DNA of 64,000 bases from the NCBI GenBank assembly GCA_018340375.1, contig JAFFJZ010000001.1:55358001-55422000 (forward strand), given 5' to 3'. The DNA is from Gonatopus flavifemur (Eukaryota > Arthropoda > Insecta > Hymenoptera > Dryinidae). Numbering within the stretch: position 1 is the first letter of the stretch; the number at the start of each line of letters is the position of its first letter. The translations under genes were made by a program, and so were the position numbers. Under the pieces are notes generated by a model, which did no database searches, was not told the origin of the DNA, and saw only the letters and a list, made by a program, of their open reading frames with translations. This document shows, piece after piece, positions 45,221 to 56,636 of the stretch.

Positions 45221-48200
45221 TGGGACCGAGACCGTCGTTTCCCCCGAAGAGGGCGAATAATACAAACCGGACGTGCTACAACTGCAAGCGAACTGGACAT
45301 CTCGCGAAAGATTGCCGTCCTTCCAAAGTATCGTGCTACAGCTGCGGACAACCTGGGCACGTGAGCTCTAGATGCCCTGCGAAGACATCCAACCCTCCTA
45401 AAACGAGCCTCAATTACGTGAACACAGAGGCGCCTCGTCAATGCGAACGGGATCAGGAGACTGTCAACGGGGAACCAGAGCCGGCTCGCCGCCGAAGACC
45501 ATCGCCTTCTGCCTGCACATGGATTGGTCGACGAGAAGAGGGTACATTACATATGTTAGCACTAATCGATACAGGTAGCCCTATTAGTTTATTGAAGAAA
45601 TCAGTTTTCGAAGCCAAATTTCGCGGCGATAATAATTCGGAAAAAGTAAACGACTCGGTGTCTTATTATGGCGCCAATCATTCGGTAATTAATTTGATCG
45701 GTTACGTTCGAGATCAGATCAATGTTAAAGGTATAAACGATCGATATTCCAATGCGCGGCTTTATATTGTACCGGATACCACTATGGTATACGATGTTTT
45801 GCTTGGTAGAGATTTTTTGGATGAGCATAAATTACGATTGAATTATTTCCAAGGTGAAAGCCGTTTGGAGGTGGTCGATTCGGAAAGCCCGGTTGATTGC
45901 TTATTTCGCGAAACTATGTCCGTTATGTCAATAAATACAAACGAAACATCTGATGATCTTGATGTAATAGAAAATAATATCGATGATGAGGTGGACCACA
46001 AATCGCGTATGAGGGTTTTGCAATTGTTTTCTTCCGTGAAGGATCTGGATGTTGATTATGTTGAAGATAACTATCAAGTTAGAGTACATTTGAACGACAC
46101 TTCACCTTTCTCATATGCCCCTAGGCGAATGTCCTGGGCCGAGAGGAAGGAGTTAAAATCCATTCTGGATGATTTGTTGGAGAGGCGAATTATTAAGCCG
46201 AGCACATCCGAGTATTGCTCTAGAGTTGTCCTTGTACAAAAGAAAAATGGATCATACCGAATGTGCGTGGATTTAAGGCCTTTGAATCAGAGAATTCATC
46301 GGCAGCGATTCACTTTTCCTTTGATAGAAGACCAACTCGACAAGCTTTATGGTAAAGGGGTGTTCACATTATTAGATCTGAAAGATGGCTTCCATCAAAT
46401 CGCAATTCATCCAGAGGATACCAAGTTTTTTGCATTGTCTACTCCAGAAGGCCAATTCGAATTTCAGAGGCTCCCTTCTGGATACTCTGAAGCTCCTGCT
46501 GAATTCCAAAGGAGAATTATCCAGATCTTTGACCGGTTGATAAGGGAAGGAAAACTCCTCGTTTACATGGATGATATGTTAATCGCTACAAAAACGATCG
46601 ACGAAAATTTGGAAATCCTCCGTGAAATATTGGTTTTATTGAAAATGTATAAATTGGAATTGAATCTGAGCAAATGCGCGTTTTTAAAAAGTAAAATCGA
46701 GTATCTGGGATACGTGGTGTCCGAATCGGGGATTACTATGAGTAAGAGACATACTCAAGCGATATCCGAATATCCGCAGCCCAAGAATGTGCGACAGCTG
46801 CAAGGGTTTCTAGGCCTGATAAATTATTTCAGGAAGTTTATCCGAAATTGTTCAATTAAAGCTCGACCGCTGTACGGTCTAACGAAAAAGGACACGGAAT
46901 TTAAATTTGATCAGTCATGTATGGAAGCTTTTGACTCATTGAAGAGTGAGCTCACCTCTTATCCTGTTCTTAGGCTGTATAATCCTGCAGCGGAAACCGA
47001 ACTTCATACGGACGCAAGTTCGTATGGGCTAGGGGCGATCTTGTGGCAACGACAAGATGAAGGTCATCTCGCACCCATAGCTTATTCCAGTAAGGGCACC
47101 ACGGATGCCGAGAAAAGATATCATAGCTTCGAACTTGAGACCTTAGCCTTGGTTAGAGCCTTGGAGCGGTTTCACGTCTATTTACAGGGGATCAGTTTCA
47201 AGGTAGTCACGGACTGTAACGCATTGGCTTTGAATTTAAAAAAATCTAATATTCATCCTCGTATTGCGGGATGGGTAATGACCTTGCAAGCTTATAATTT
47301 CAAAGCGGAACATAGATCCTCGGAAAAAATGCAACATGTGGACGCGTTAAGTAGAATATTGATGCCAATTGAATCCTTGGAAGATCAACTTGTATTTAGA
47401 CAGCTAACCGATCCAATCATTAAAAATTTAGCGGAATCTCTCGAGTTTAGGGATCATGATAAATTTGAATTACGCAACGGCATGGTTTTCCGGAAGTTTG
47501 GTGAAAGATTACTGTTTATGGTACCAGAAGCGTTGGTGCATAATATAATTCGTATATATCATGACGACATGGGACACGTGGGTGTAGAGAAGTCAATTGA
47601 AGCTATTCAAAATACGTATTGGTTTCCCCGTTTAAAACAAAGAGTCTTAGAACACATTCATAACTGTGTGATTTGTTTTTCGCATAACTTACCGGGAGGT
47701 GAACCTGAAGGTGACTTGGCTATTTATGATAAGGATACAGCTCCCATGCTCACACTACACGTAGACCATGTGGGTCCTTTTGAGGAAACAATAGACGGCT
47801 ACCAACATATTTTAGTAGTCTGTGACGCTTTTACAAAATTTACTTGGCTCTTCCCTTGCAAGTCAACTTGTTCTAAGGAAGTTATAGCTCATCTAAACTC
47901 TGCGTTTGATATGTTTGGCGTACCGAAAAGGGTGGTCTCAGATAGAGGGACGGCTTTTACTTCGAAGGAATTTGAGGAGTTCGTTACTGGTTTGAATATT
48001 TACCATGTTAAAGTAGCTGTAGCGTCTCCTTGGGTTAATGGTCAGGTGGAACGTGTCAATAGATTTTTAAAGAGCACTCTGTCTAAATTATCCGTCTCCC
48101 TTAAGGATTGGAAATTAAATTTCCGTACGGCTCAGCACATATTGAATAACACCTTCAATAAATCTGTTCAGGGATCTCCCAGTCTTCTGCTTCTCGGTTA

Positions 48201-48666
48201 TGAGCAGAGGGGAAAAATGGACGACGCATTGTGCAACGCTATCAAACAGCTGACGCAAATCGACCAGGACCTAGTCCAGGAGAGAAAAAACGTTCGTGAC
48301 AACGCGATTAAAGCCAATCGCCTCCTTCAGGAATATAATCGCGATTATTATAATAAGCGACATAAAAAGCCTTCTCTTTATCAGGCCGGAGATCTTGTTT
48401 TGGTAAGGAAATTAGCTGTGCCAAAAGGTACCAACCGTAAACTCATTCCTAAATATAAAGGGCCGTATCGAATCAAGTGCGTATTAAAGAATAATAGATA
48501 TGTAGTAACGGATGTACCTGGCTACAATGTAAGCTCCAAACCTTACAATACTATTCTTTCGTCTGATAAATTAAAACCGTGGATTCGTGTAGGAACGATT
48601 AACGATGCAACCGAAACGAATCATTCTATTGACGACGAGGATATCCATGTTCCTGACGGAGAATAA
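45220..48666 (+). CDS. Gypsy gag C-terminus plus pol polyprotein (1148 codons)
   Basis: In order: two CCHC knuckles (CYNCKRTGHLAKDC, CYSCGQPGHVSSRC), aspartic protease with ALIDTGSPIS, reverse transcriptase with FTLLDLKDGFHQIAI and VYMDDMLIAT, RNase H (ELHTDASSYGLGAILWQ, YHSFELETLAL, HVDALSR), integrase HHCC finger (HDDMGHVG...C..C), and integrase core with D in LHVDHVGP, D in SDRGTAFTS and E in NGQVERVNRF. A chromodomain-free C-terminus follows (GDLVLVRKLAVPKG, KYKGPYRI). No stop or frameshift is seen, so pol could still be functional. The start at 45220 is only the first ATG in this frame; translation from gag would require the frames to be joined. Confidence 0.9.
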   Translation: MGPRPSFPPKRANNTNRTCYNCKRTGHLAKDCRPSKVSCYSCGQPGHVSSRCPAKTSNPPKTSLNYVNTEAPRQCERDQETVNGEPEPARRRRPSPSACTWIGRREEGTLHMLALIDTGSPISLLKKSVFEAKFRGDNNSEKVNDSVSYYGANHSVINLIGYVRDQINVKGINDRYSNARLYIVPDTTMVYDVLLGRDFLDEHKLRLNYFQGESRLEVVDSESPVDCLFRETMSVMSINTNETSDDLDVIENNIDDEVDHKSRMRVLQLFSSVKDLDVDYVEDNYQVRVHLNDTSPFSYAPRRMSWAERKELKSILDDLLERRIIKPSTSEYCSRVVLVQKKNGSYRMCVDLRPLNQRIHRQRFTFPLIEDQLDKLYGKGVFTLLDLKDGFHQIAIHPEDTKFFALSTPEGQFEFQRLPSGYSEAPAEFQRRIIQIFDRLIREGKLLVYMDDMLIATKTIDENLEILREILVLLKMYKLELNLSKCAFLKSKIEYLGYVVSESGITMSKRHTQAISEYPQPKNVRQLQGFLGLINYFRKFIRNCSIKARPLYGLTKKDTEFKFDQSCMEAFDSLKSELTSYPVLRLYNPAAETELHTDASSYGLGAILWQRQDEGHLAPIAYSSKGTTDAEKRYHSFELETLALVRALERFHVYLQGISFKVVTDCNALALNLKKSNIHPRIAGWVMTLQAYNFKAEHRSSEKMQHVDALSRILMPIESLEDQLVFRQLTDPIIKNLAESLEFRDHDKFELRNGMVFRKFGERLLFMVPEALVHNIIRIYHDDMGHVGVEKSIEAIQNTYWFPRLKQRVLEHIHNCVICFSHNLPGGEPEGDLAIYDKDTAPMLTLHVDHVGPFEETIDGYQHILVVCDAFTKFTWLFPCKSTCSKEVIAHLNSAFDMFGVPKRVVSDRGTAFTSKEFEEFVTGLNIYHVKVAVASPWVNGQVERVNRFLKSTLSKLSVSLKDWKLNFRTAQHILNNTFNKSVQGSPSLLLLGYEQRGKMDDALCNAIKQLTQIDQDLVQERKNVRDNAIKANRLLQEYNRDYYNKRHKKPSLYQAGDLVLVRKLAVPKGTNRKLIPKYKGPYRIKCVLKNNRYVVTDVPGYNVSSKPYNTILSSDKLKPWIRVGTINDATETNHSIDDEDIHVPDGE

Positions 48667-49019
48667 AAAGGACTGAGAACGTATTGTTCGGTTGGGTAGC
48701 ATAATTGACATGACTGTGAAATGCAGCCGTTTATGTATTTGTACTCTGATATTATATTGTATTGAACGTTATTATATATTGTATACTGACATCGCTCGAT
48801 TAGAGCCTGAAATTGTAACGAAGAACGTGCAATTCATTATGAAGCACAAACGGAACTTGTAAATATTTAATAATTGGTTATCTTGTGAGTCTTAAACTGA
48901 ATGTAAAAACGATATTGTACGAATGATTTTAGGATGATACAACTGAATGTGATTGTCAATTTGGTTACGAATGAGAGTCCATAAAAGTTCGGGACGAACT
49001 TAGGTCAGGCTGACCGATC

Positions 49020-49520
49020 TGTAAGAATCTGTTTTCGGGCTGATTAAATAAGCCCTCGCGTAATCGGTTTGAGAACACCGATTTAGTATTTTGTTAAATT
49101 ACACACGCGCAGGCATGTACTTCTAATTACGCATGGTTGTCGTGATGCGTGTCTCTTCTCGTGGCAGCCGCCGTTGAGCCTGGTCGGGTTTCTCCCGTGC
49201 TAGTTAAAGTTTTATATCAAGCACGTGGCTGATGATTTTGTAATTCGCGATACGTCGGTTATACGTTTTATGTGAACGGTAGTTGGATCGCGTGTGAAGT
49301 TAATATGTCTGTGTGATTATACGTTACTATTTCGGTTATTTTACCGAATAGTGTAATTCGAGGCGCCGTCCTTTCTCAACGAGATATATTTAAAACGTTT
49401 CATTATACATCGTGAATTTGTGATTCGGCAACCCGCCCTTTCCTGGTGAATTCATCCTGACATTCTAATAATTGATGGAAAAGAAATATTATTCATTGTC
49501 CATAACCCTCGAATCTTACA
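49020..49520 (+). repeat. 3' LTR, 501 bp
   Basis: Same length and ends as 43580-44080. The stretch 48667-49019 between pol and this LTR is non-coding. Confidence 0.9.
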
Positions 49521-49603
49521 AGTGCATATTGTTCCATGTGAACATTGTTATTCTTAATTGCTATCAAAACACCGAATTTGTTAAGATCAGTTATAATGTA
49601 ACA

Positions 49604-49650
49604 TGTTTCCTCGCATTAATTCTACACAAGTCTTAATTACATGAGATTTC
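49604..49650 (+). repeat. 47-bp exact repeat, copy 2
   Basis: Identical to 39659-39705. Lies 84 bp outside the Gypsy element and about 250 bp past the end of a Tnp2-like transposase on the minus strand. Confidence 0.8.
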
Positions 49651-49901
49651 ATATCGATTCTACAATAACCCATGTGATATTACAGGGTATGTTTTGGGTG
49701 CAAGGATTAAATGAACATGTTCAATGAAATGAGTGTGATATTAATATTCTGATTCGTACCTTCATAAGATATTTGTATTTTCATTTATTGAATGTCACAG
49801 ACGTTGGGTAAGAAACAAATGTACGTTTCACTACATTCCAGTTCCATTAGAATAACTTTGTGCTTGATTTTGTTAATATCGAAAATAGAAATTTCATCTT
49901 T

Positions 49902-52239
49902 TCACAATACTCTTTTGATATGATCAATAGTGAGCGATTCATCGAACGGGGCAAGTTTCAATTTAGAATCCAGTATGTAACCTTTGTTTGGAATCACAGC
50001 AATATATTCTATTGCTACAACAGTATCATCATCAAATACTACTACAGTGTGATTTGTTTTCTCAGCACGAATATATTGCGCACTGTGTAATAACATATCA
50101 TTGAATATACATCTGTCAAGAGTTTCAATACCAGAAAGATTATTCTGTAAAAACTGATCGACTGCGGAAGGAATGTTATACAATGTCTGAGGTGGTCCAA
50201 ACATTACAACCCCATCAATTCTCCTCACATTGCTATCGCACGGATACTTTCGACAAAACAGGTTATTACAATATTCAACACAACCCTTCTTATTCGTCAT
50301 GATCGATGTTTCAAGTTTGAACTGTTCCATTCGCAACCATTTTGTTATAATTTGGTGACCAACATTATGGAGACCATTGGCTAACTCTTTATACAAATAA
50401 ATTCCATTTTCAAAATGAAATGTGGAAGTGCACCATAAAGGTCCACTATTTCTGACAGAATCAACAATATGAGTCAGACTGTGTAAGTTGAACGTACATG
50501 CACGTTCGCCGTAAGAAATTTCACATTCCCCGATGAATTTTAATAAATCGTATTCACACTGATTGAGTTGTTCCATAGTAATTTCTGTTTCAAGTGAAGT
50601 ATATATACTTCGGCTGAACAATAGGAACAACTGAGAAACCTCATCGTTTAGAACCCCTTTCGAACACACAGGACCAAAAAATATTGCCCAAGCACGCCAC
50701 TCGGAGGCTTTCCATTCGTGTTGCTCTTTTAATGATCTTGGCAATCTATGTATCTCATGTGGTACTTTGATCGATTGCAAACGATCATCTATGACTTAGA
50801 TTTCTGGTCTGCTTGAATAATATTCACATCCTCTCGTAGTCCATATATCCCAAAGCTGTCTTGAGACTCCTGGAAATCTCATGAGTTCAGAAAAACCTTT
50901 CACTCCTTTAACAGGTTTTCCAAGTTGCAAACTTTGTTTTGTATAATCCAAGTTTATGATATGTGTCCTCAAAGCGTCCTTTTTCACAGATAAAGGGTAT
51001 CGAACACATCCATGGCCATACTTCCCATGAATAACACACCAACTGCAGCCCTCATATCCATTAAACTGAACATGATTTTGAATGACGGGCCGAGCCACAG
51101 AATCTATGGATGCACATAACGGTGTGAATTTCAGTATCATTGTTTTTCCAGTTTCATAATTATAGCAAGAAACTCCGTTTTTTCCTAAATGAATAGTTTC
51201 CTCCACAAATGAAGATGAAAAACGATTCATCATCTGTGGACTTGGCTCTCTCTTTGTTATCCAAATTGCTGCTAAAATCAGCTTTTTATATCTTATAGAT
51301 GGTGGCAATTCATTAATTATTATCTGTAGTGGCCAAAAGCTTGTTTTACCACTTTCAAATATTGGTGCTCCGTCTGTATTGAAGCTGAACGAGTACCAGG
51401 GATTTTTTTTTGTACTTCTTCATACAATCTCCCATCACAGATATCGGTCATAGGTGAATCACTATTGTTCTCTCTCTTATGAATGTTTTTCAAATTTTCA
51501 AAAAGAGACTTTTGAATAGATTCATTATTCATCGACATTTTTATCTGATATTCTATATTGGTGTAGGAAAAGTAATTTGATTTCGATGTATTCAAATTAT
51601 ATAATTGATGACATTGCTAACATGTTTTTCGTATAGTTCGAATAGGATTTTGCATATCGGTTTGAAGTAAAGAAATGTGGCATGAGGGGCGATAAAAATT
51701 CACCGTTATCTGATCTTTAGGTGGATCATACAACTTGGAAAACGTATAATCATTCGGACTCCATTGTTTAAACTCGGGACCAGCTGAAGTTTTTGTGAAA
51801 TCCACGAGTGCAGCCCGTGTATTATTCGCCAAATTATAACGAATAACCATGCCCATGATCATTTTTTGCACATCGAGCACAGTTAGTTGAGCCGCTGGGA
51901 ATATCATCGTATCATTATACTGAAAATTTTCGCCATCCATTTCTTTATTATGTTGATCAGTTGGATATACAGTTTGATAAGTTTGTTGATTATCTTCATC
52001 ACTGACACAATCAGTTTCGCTTTCATCAGAACATTCATTCTCATTTGCGACGGATTGCGAATGGAGATTTTGACTACTATTGTCAGTATTGAAAGTCAAC
52101 GTTGGATTCGAATGTTTTGAATCTGATTCAGAACATATATTAGAATTGCTAAATTCCATTTGAATATCATTTTCATCGTCAGTTGAGTTTTTATCAATAT
52201 TGAACTCAGATGAACATGCTGATGAAGTTTGTATGTGAT
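49902..52239 (-). pseudogene. Tnp2-type transposase, second family
   Basis: The frame opens at a splice acceptor (ggatttacag, 52240) and runs through an acidic N-terminus. A zinc-like pair C...C is interrupted by TAG at 51619-51617 (KTC, stop, QCHQLY). Then come YNLNTSKS and DGRLYEEVQKK. A frame change falls in a run of nine A near 51400, after which homology continues in the next frame (FSFNTDGAPIFESGK, INELPPSIRYKKLILAAIW). Further on are GYEGCSWCVIHGKYGHGC and GFSELMRFPGVSRQLWDIWT, TAA at 50798-50796, then VPHEIHRLPRSLKE and a C-terminal region with WRAWAIFFGPVCS. Three lesions make it inactive. It differs from the 12-19 kb copy (WFxTDGAPxFxS type). The upstream exon was not found. Confidence 0.7.
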
Positions 52240-52998
52240 CTGTAAATCCAAATTTGAAACCATTGTATCATTAATTTTTCAAGAAGTTCTTCATGTTCAT
52301 GAACTTCCGCTTACAACATTCTTAAATATTCTATTGGTACTGATGATATAAGAATATTCAGATCAAGATCTATTGAAAGTTACAACATTATTGGCTATTA
52401 GTTTTTGGCAGGTGGTTTCAGCTTCACTGGCATACTTGAGCGTAATGGAAAAAATTTCTCTGAAGATTTCGCTGAATTATACTGCAGAACTAAATCTTAC
52501 TACAAGATTCTGAAAATCTCTGAAAAAATCTAAAAAAATCTGAAAACCCTAGAGAACTATGAGAATTTATGTATTTGAAGTTTCAGAAATCTTCAAAAAA
52601 ACCCTGAGAATCTCTTGCTTATTGGGCACGTTTTTCCACTAAAAATTTTCTGGAATATCTTTGACTATCTCTCAGAAACTGTGAATTTTCTTTAAAAATT
52701 TGCAACTGTCTGAAAAACTATGAAAATCTTTGAAATCCTGAGAAATCTCTCCACTGAAGATCTTTAGCCCTCAAATGGTGACGTACTTTTAGCACCTGTT
52801 GATGGGTCATTCGTATCCTGCGTTCTTTGAACTAACTCAATATATTCAAGAAAATCTGTAAAAATTCATTGAGGTAGTTTGAGCAGTTTGTTTTCACAGT
52901 CCAAAATTTGAATTGCCAGAAGACATTGTTCAAACATTGATCTTGGAACCCTCATGCAACAAGATAAAAAAACGTTTTTTCAATCAAGTTTCAAGCAC

Positions 52999-53079
52999 TC
53001 AAAAATTTTCAAACAAGTAAAAAGAATTATGATCTTTTGGAGGAGGAAGAATGCTTTGTCCGAAAGGAATACTACATTT
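52999..53079 (-). CDS. Unknown four-exon gene, terminal exon (d)
   Basis: Acceptor ttgttcatttgacag|AAA at 53080. The exon encodes CSIPFGQSILPPPKDHNSFY and ends FENF then TGA at 53001-52999. Phase 0 agrees with exon c (donor ATG|GTAAGT at 56211). The intron between is 3.13 kb and about 91 percent satellite. Confidence 0.4.
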   Translation of the reverse strand, partial: KCSIPFGQSILPPPKDHNSFYLFENF

Positions 53080-53232
53080 CTGTCAAATGAACAAATAATA
53101 TGGAATCCCAACAAGAAGAAAGAGTACCCTCTTTGTACTGTTGTTGTGTATTGTTACTTGGTATTGTTTCAGCGTTACGTTGACTACTTTGGCTTTTGTA
53201 TATTGAAACCACTTGAAGCAAGAGAAGGCAAT

Positions 53233-53285
53233 GGTATAATATAATATAATATAATATAATATAATGTAATATAATTTAATATGAT
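53233..53285. repeat. (TATAA)n pentanucleotide microsatellite
   Basis: Ten or so tataa units with a few substitutions, 36 bp before the decamer satellite. Both are built on 5-bp periods. Confidence 0.85.
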
Positions 53286-53320
53286 ACAATAATATGAAAA
53301 TATAAAATATGAAATAATCT

Positions 53321-56184
53321 TATCCTATCGTATCCTATCGTATCCTATCGTACTCCATTGTATTCTACCGTATTCTATCGTATCCTATCGTATTCTATCG
53401 TATCCTGACGTGTTCTATCGTATTCTATCGTATTCTATCGTATCCTATCGTATCCTATCGTATGCTATCGTATCCTATCGTATTCTATCGTTTTCTATCG
53501 TATCCTATCGTGTTCTATCGTATTCTATCGTATTCTATCGTATGCTATCGTATCCTATCGTATTCTATCGTATCCTATCGTATCCTATCATATCCTATCG
53601 TATCCTATCGTGTTCTATCGTATTCTATCGTATCCTATCGTATTCTATCGTATCCTATCGTATTCTATCGTATGCTATCGTATTCTATCGTATCCTATCG
53701 TATCCTATCGTGTTCCATCGTATTCTATCGTATGCTATCGTATTCTATCGTATCCTATCGTATTCTATCGTATCCTATCATATCCTATCGTATTCTATCG
53801 TATCCTATCGTATTCTATCGTATGCTATGGTATTCTATCGTATCCTATCGTATTCTATCGTATCCTATCGTGTTCTATCGTATTTCATCGTGTTCTATCG
53901 TATTCTATCGTATGCTATCGTATGCTATCGTATTCTATCGTATCCTATCGTATTCTATCGTGTTCTATCGTATTCTATCGTATGCTATCGTATTCTATCG
54001 TATCCTATCGTATTCTATCGTCTCCTATCGTATCCTATCGTATTCTATCGTATGCTATCGTATCCTATCGTATCCTATCGTATCCTATCGTATTCTATCG
54101 TATCCTATCGTATTCTATCGTATCCTATCGTATTCTATCGTATCCTATCGTATCCTATCGTATTCTGTCGTATCCTATCGTATCCTATCGTATCCTATCG
54201 TATCCTATCGTATGCTATCGTATTCTATCGTGTTCTATCGTATTCTATCGTATGCTATCGTATTCTATCGTATCCTATCGTATCCTATCGTATTCTATCG
54301 TATCCTATCGTATCCTATCGTATTTTATCGTGTTCTATCGTATTCTATTGTATGCTATCGTATTCTATCGTATTCTATCGTGTTCTATCGTATTCTATCG
54401 TATGCTATCGTATTCTATCGTATCCTATCGTATCCTATCGTATTCTATCGTATCCTATCGTATCCTATCGTATTCTATCGTATCCTATCGTATCCTATCG
54501 TATTCTATCGTATTCTCTGGTATCCTATCGTATTCTATCGTATCCTATCGTGTTCTATCGTATTCTATCGTATTCTATCGTATGCTATCGTATCTTATCG
54601 TATTCTATCGTATCCTATCTTGTTCTATCGTATTCTATCGTATCCTATCGTATGCTATCGTATTCTATCGTGTTCTATCGTATTCTATCGTATTCTATCG
54701 TATGCTATCGTATTCTATCGTATCCTATCGTATCCTATCGTATTCTATCGTATCCTATTGTATCCTATCGTATTCTATCGTATCCTATCGTATTCTATCG
54801 TATCCTATCGTATTCTATCGTATCCTATCGTATCCTATCGTATCCTATCGTATCCTATGGTATCCTATCGTATCCTATCGTATTCTATCGTATTCTATCG
54901 TATCCTATCGTATGCTATCGTATTCTATCGTGTTCTATCGTATTCTATCGTATGCTATCGTATTCTATCGTATCCTATCGTATCCTATCGTATTCTATCG
55001 TGTTCTATCGTATTCTATTGTATCCTATCGTATGCTATCGTATTCTATCGTATGCTATCGTATGCTATCGTATTCTATCGTATCCTATCGTATTCTATCG
55101 TGTTCTATCGTATTCTATCGTATGCTATCGTATTCTATCGTATCCTATCGTATTCTATCGTCTCCTATCGTATCCTATCGTATTCTATCGTATGCTATCG
55201 TATCCTATCGTATCCTATCGTATCCTATCGTATTCTATCGTATCCTATCGTATTCTATCGTATCCTATCGTATCCCATCGTATCCTATCGTATTCTATCG
55301 TGTTCTATCGTATTCTATTGTATGCTATCGTATTCTATCGTATTCTATCGTGTTCTATCGTATTCTATCGTATGCTATCGTATTCTATCGTATCCTATCG
55401 TATCCTATCGTATTCTATCGTATCCTATCGTATCCTATCGTATTCTATCGTATCCTATCGTATCCTATCGTATTCTATCGTATTCTCTGGTATCCTATCG
55501 TATTCTATCGTATCCTATCGTGTTCTATCGTATTCTATCGTATCCTATCGTATTCTATCGTATGCTATGGTATTCTATCGTATCCTATCGTATTCTATCG
55601 TATCCTATCGTGTTCTATCGTATTGCATCGTGTTCTATCGTATTCTATCGTGTTCTATCGTATTCTATCGTATCCTATCGTATCCTATCGTATTCTATCG
55701 TATCCTATCGTATTCTATCGTATCCTATCGTATTCTATCGTATCCTATCGTATCCTATCGTATCCTATCGTATCCTATCGTATCCTATCGTATTCTATCG
55801 TATTCTATCGTATCCTATCGTATGCTATCGTATTCTATCGTGTTCTATCGTATTCTATCGTATGCTATCGTATTCTATCGTATCCTATCGTATCCTATCG
55901 TATTCTATCGTATCCTATCGTATCCTATCGTATTCTATCGTGTTCTATCGTATTCTATTGTATCCTATCGTATGCTATCGTATTCTATCGTGTTCTATCG
56001 TATTCTATCGTATGCTATCGTATTCTATCGTATCCTATCGTATCCTATCGTATTCTATCGTATCCTATCGTATCCTATCGTATTCTATCGTGTTCTATCG
56101 TATTCTATCGTATGCTATCGTATTCTATCGTATCCTATCGTATTCTATCGTATCCTCTCGTATCCTATCGTATCCTATCGTATG
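53321..56184 (+). repeat. Decamer satellite TAT(C/T/G)CTATCG, about 286 units
   Basis: 2.86 kb of head-to-tail 10-bp units. The second pentamer ctatcg is nearly constant; the variable base gives tatcc, tattc, tatgc, and a linked double variant tgttc. The consensus has no stop in any plus-strand frame, so three overlapping open frames of 860-960 codons arise as an artefact. On the minus strand each unit carries one or two GATA tetramers. Variant order is duplicated over long distances: 53901-54130 recurs 1140 bp on, 54331-54570 recurs 970 bp on, and 53791-53900 recurs 1740 bp on. Confidence 0.95.
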
Positions 56185-56211
56185 CAAAAATTATGTGATA
56201 AAAAGACTTAC

Positions 56212-56313
56212 CATATCAGTCAAATTCGAGTGGGATTGTAATTCTAAAATTACAAAAAATAATTCTAAAAGCCTCTGTGCCAAAAGTTTCGATTTTTCAT
56301 CGTTATTGTCTTG
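56212..56313 (-). CDS. Unknown four-exon gene, exon c
   Basis: Acceptor gttcattttcacag|CAA and donor ATG|GTAAGT, both strong. Exactly 34 codons: QDNNDEKSKLLAQRLLELFF, then VILELQSHSNLTDM. The donor is only about 27 bp from the edge of the decamer satellite. Confidence 0.5.
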
Positions 56314-56385
56314 CTGTGAAAATGAACATAACAAATGAATATTCAATTCAAATTAAAATTGCCTCGTAAGATATGTTAACCTTGC

Positions 56386-56525
56386 TTGAAAGATATCATC
56401 AAACGCGTTCACCTTTGATTTCACTCTGTCTTCGTCACTCACTTCTGACGCTGAATCCGAGACCTTGGAACTGGGTACTGGCAATCTTTTTCTATCAATC
56501 TTTGTTTTCAAATCAATTCCTGTTT
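56386..56525 (-). CDS. Unknown four-exon gene, exon b
   Basis: Acceptor tttttatttacag|AA. The first two bases complete a GAA codon with the G ending exon a. It reads TGIDLKTKIDRKRLPVPSSK, then a Ser/Asp/Glu-rich stretch and VNAFDDIFQ. To stay in phase with exon c a GC donor (CAA|GCAAGG) must be used. The nearby GT donor (CAAG|GTTAAC) would lead to an early stop in exon c, so either a GC-AG intron or a small lesion is present. Confidence 0.45.
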
Positions 56526-56636
56526 CTGTAAATAAAAAGAATTCATAATGAAATTCATATAAATTTATTAAGAAGAATCATGATTACAATCATATAGATA
56601 TGTATTGAATAATTTTAACCCTCAGCCTACAGACAT

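Larger units (their letters stand above)
43580..49520 (+). mobile_element. Gypsy-type LTR retrotransposon, 5.94 kb
   Basis: Complete element: 501-bp LTRs, AGTG target duplication, gag (two frame changes), and an uninterrupted pol in the order protease, reverse transcriptase, RNase H, integrase, the Gypsy order. No envelope gene. The bases before the 3' LTR contain two mini-hairpins (gttcgggacgaac, ggtcaggctgacc) rather than a clear polypurine tract. Confidence 0.9.

Noticed and set aside
53410..56338. Three overlapping open frames of 860-960 codons encoding Tyr/Arg/Ile/Leu/Ser repeats
   Set aside because: They are an automatic result of a stop-free 10-bp satellite read in three frames; the start codons are variant units and there is no independent coding signal.
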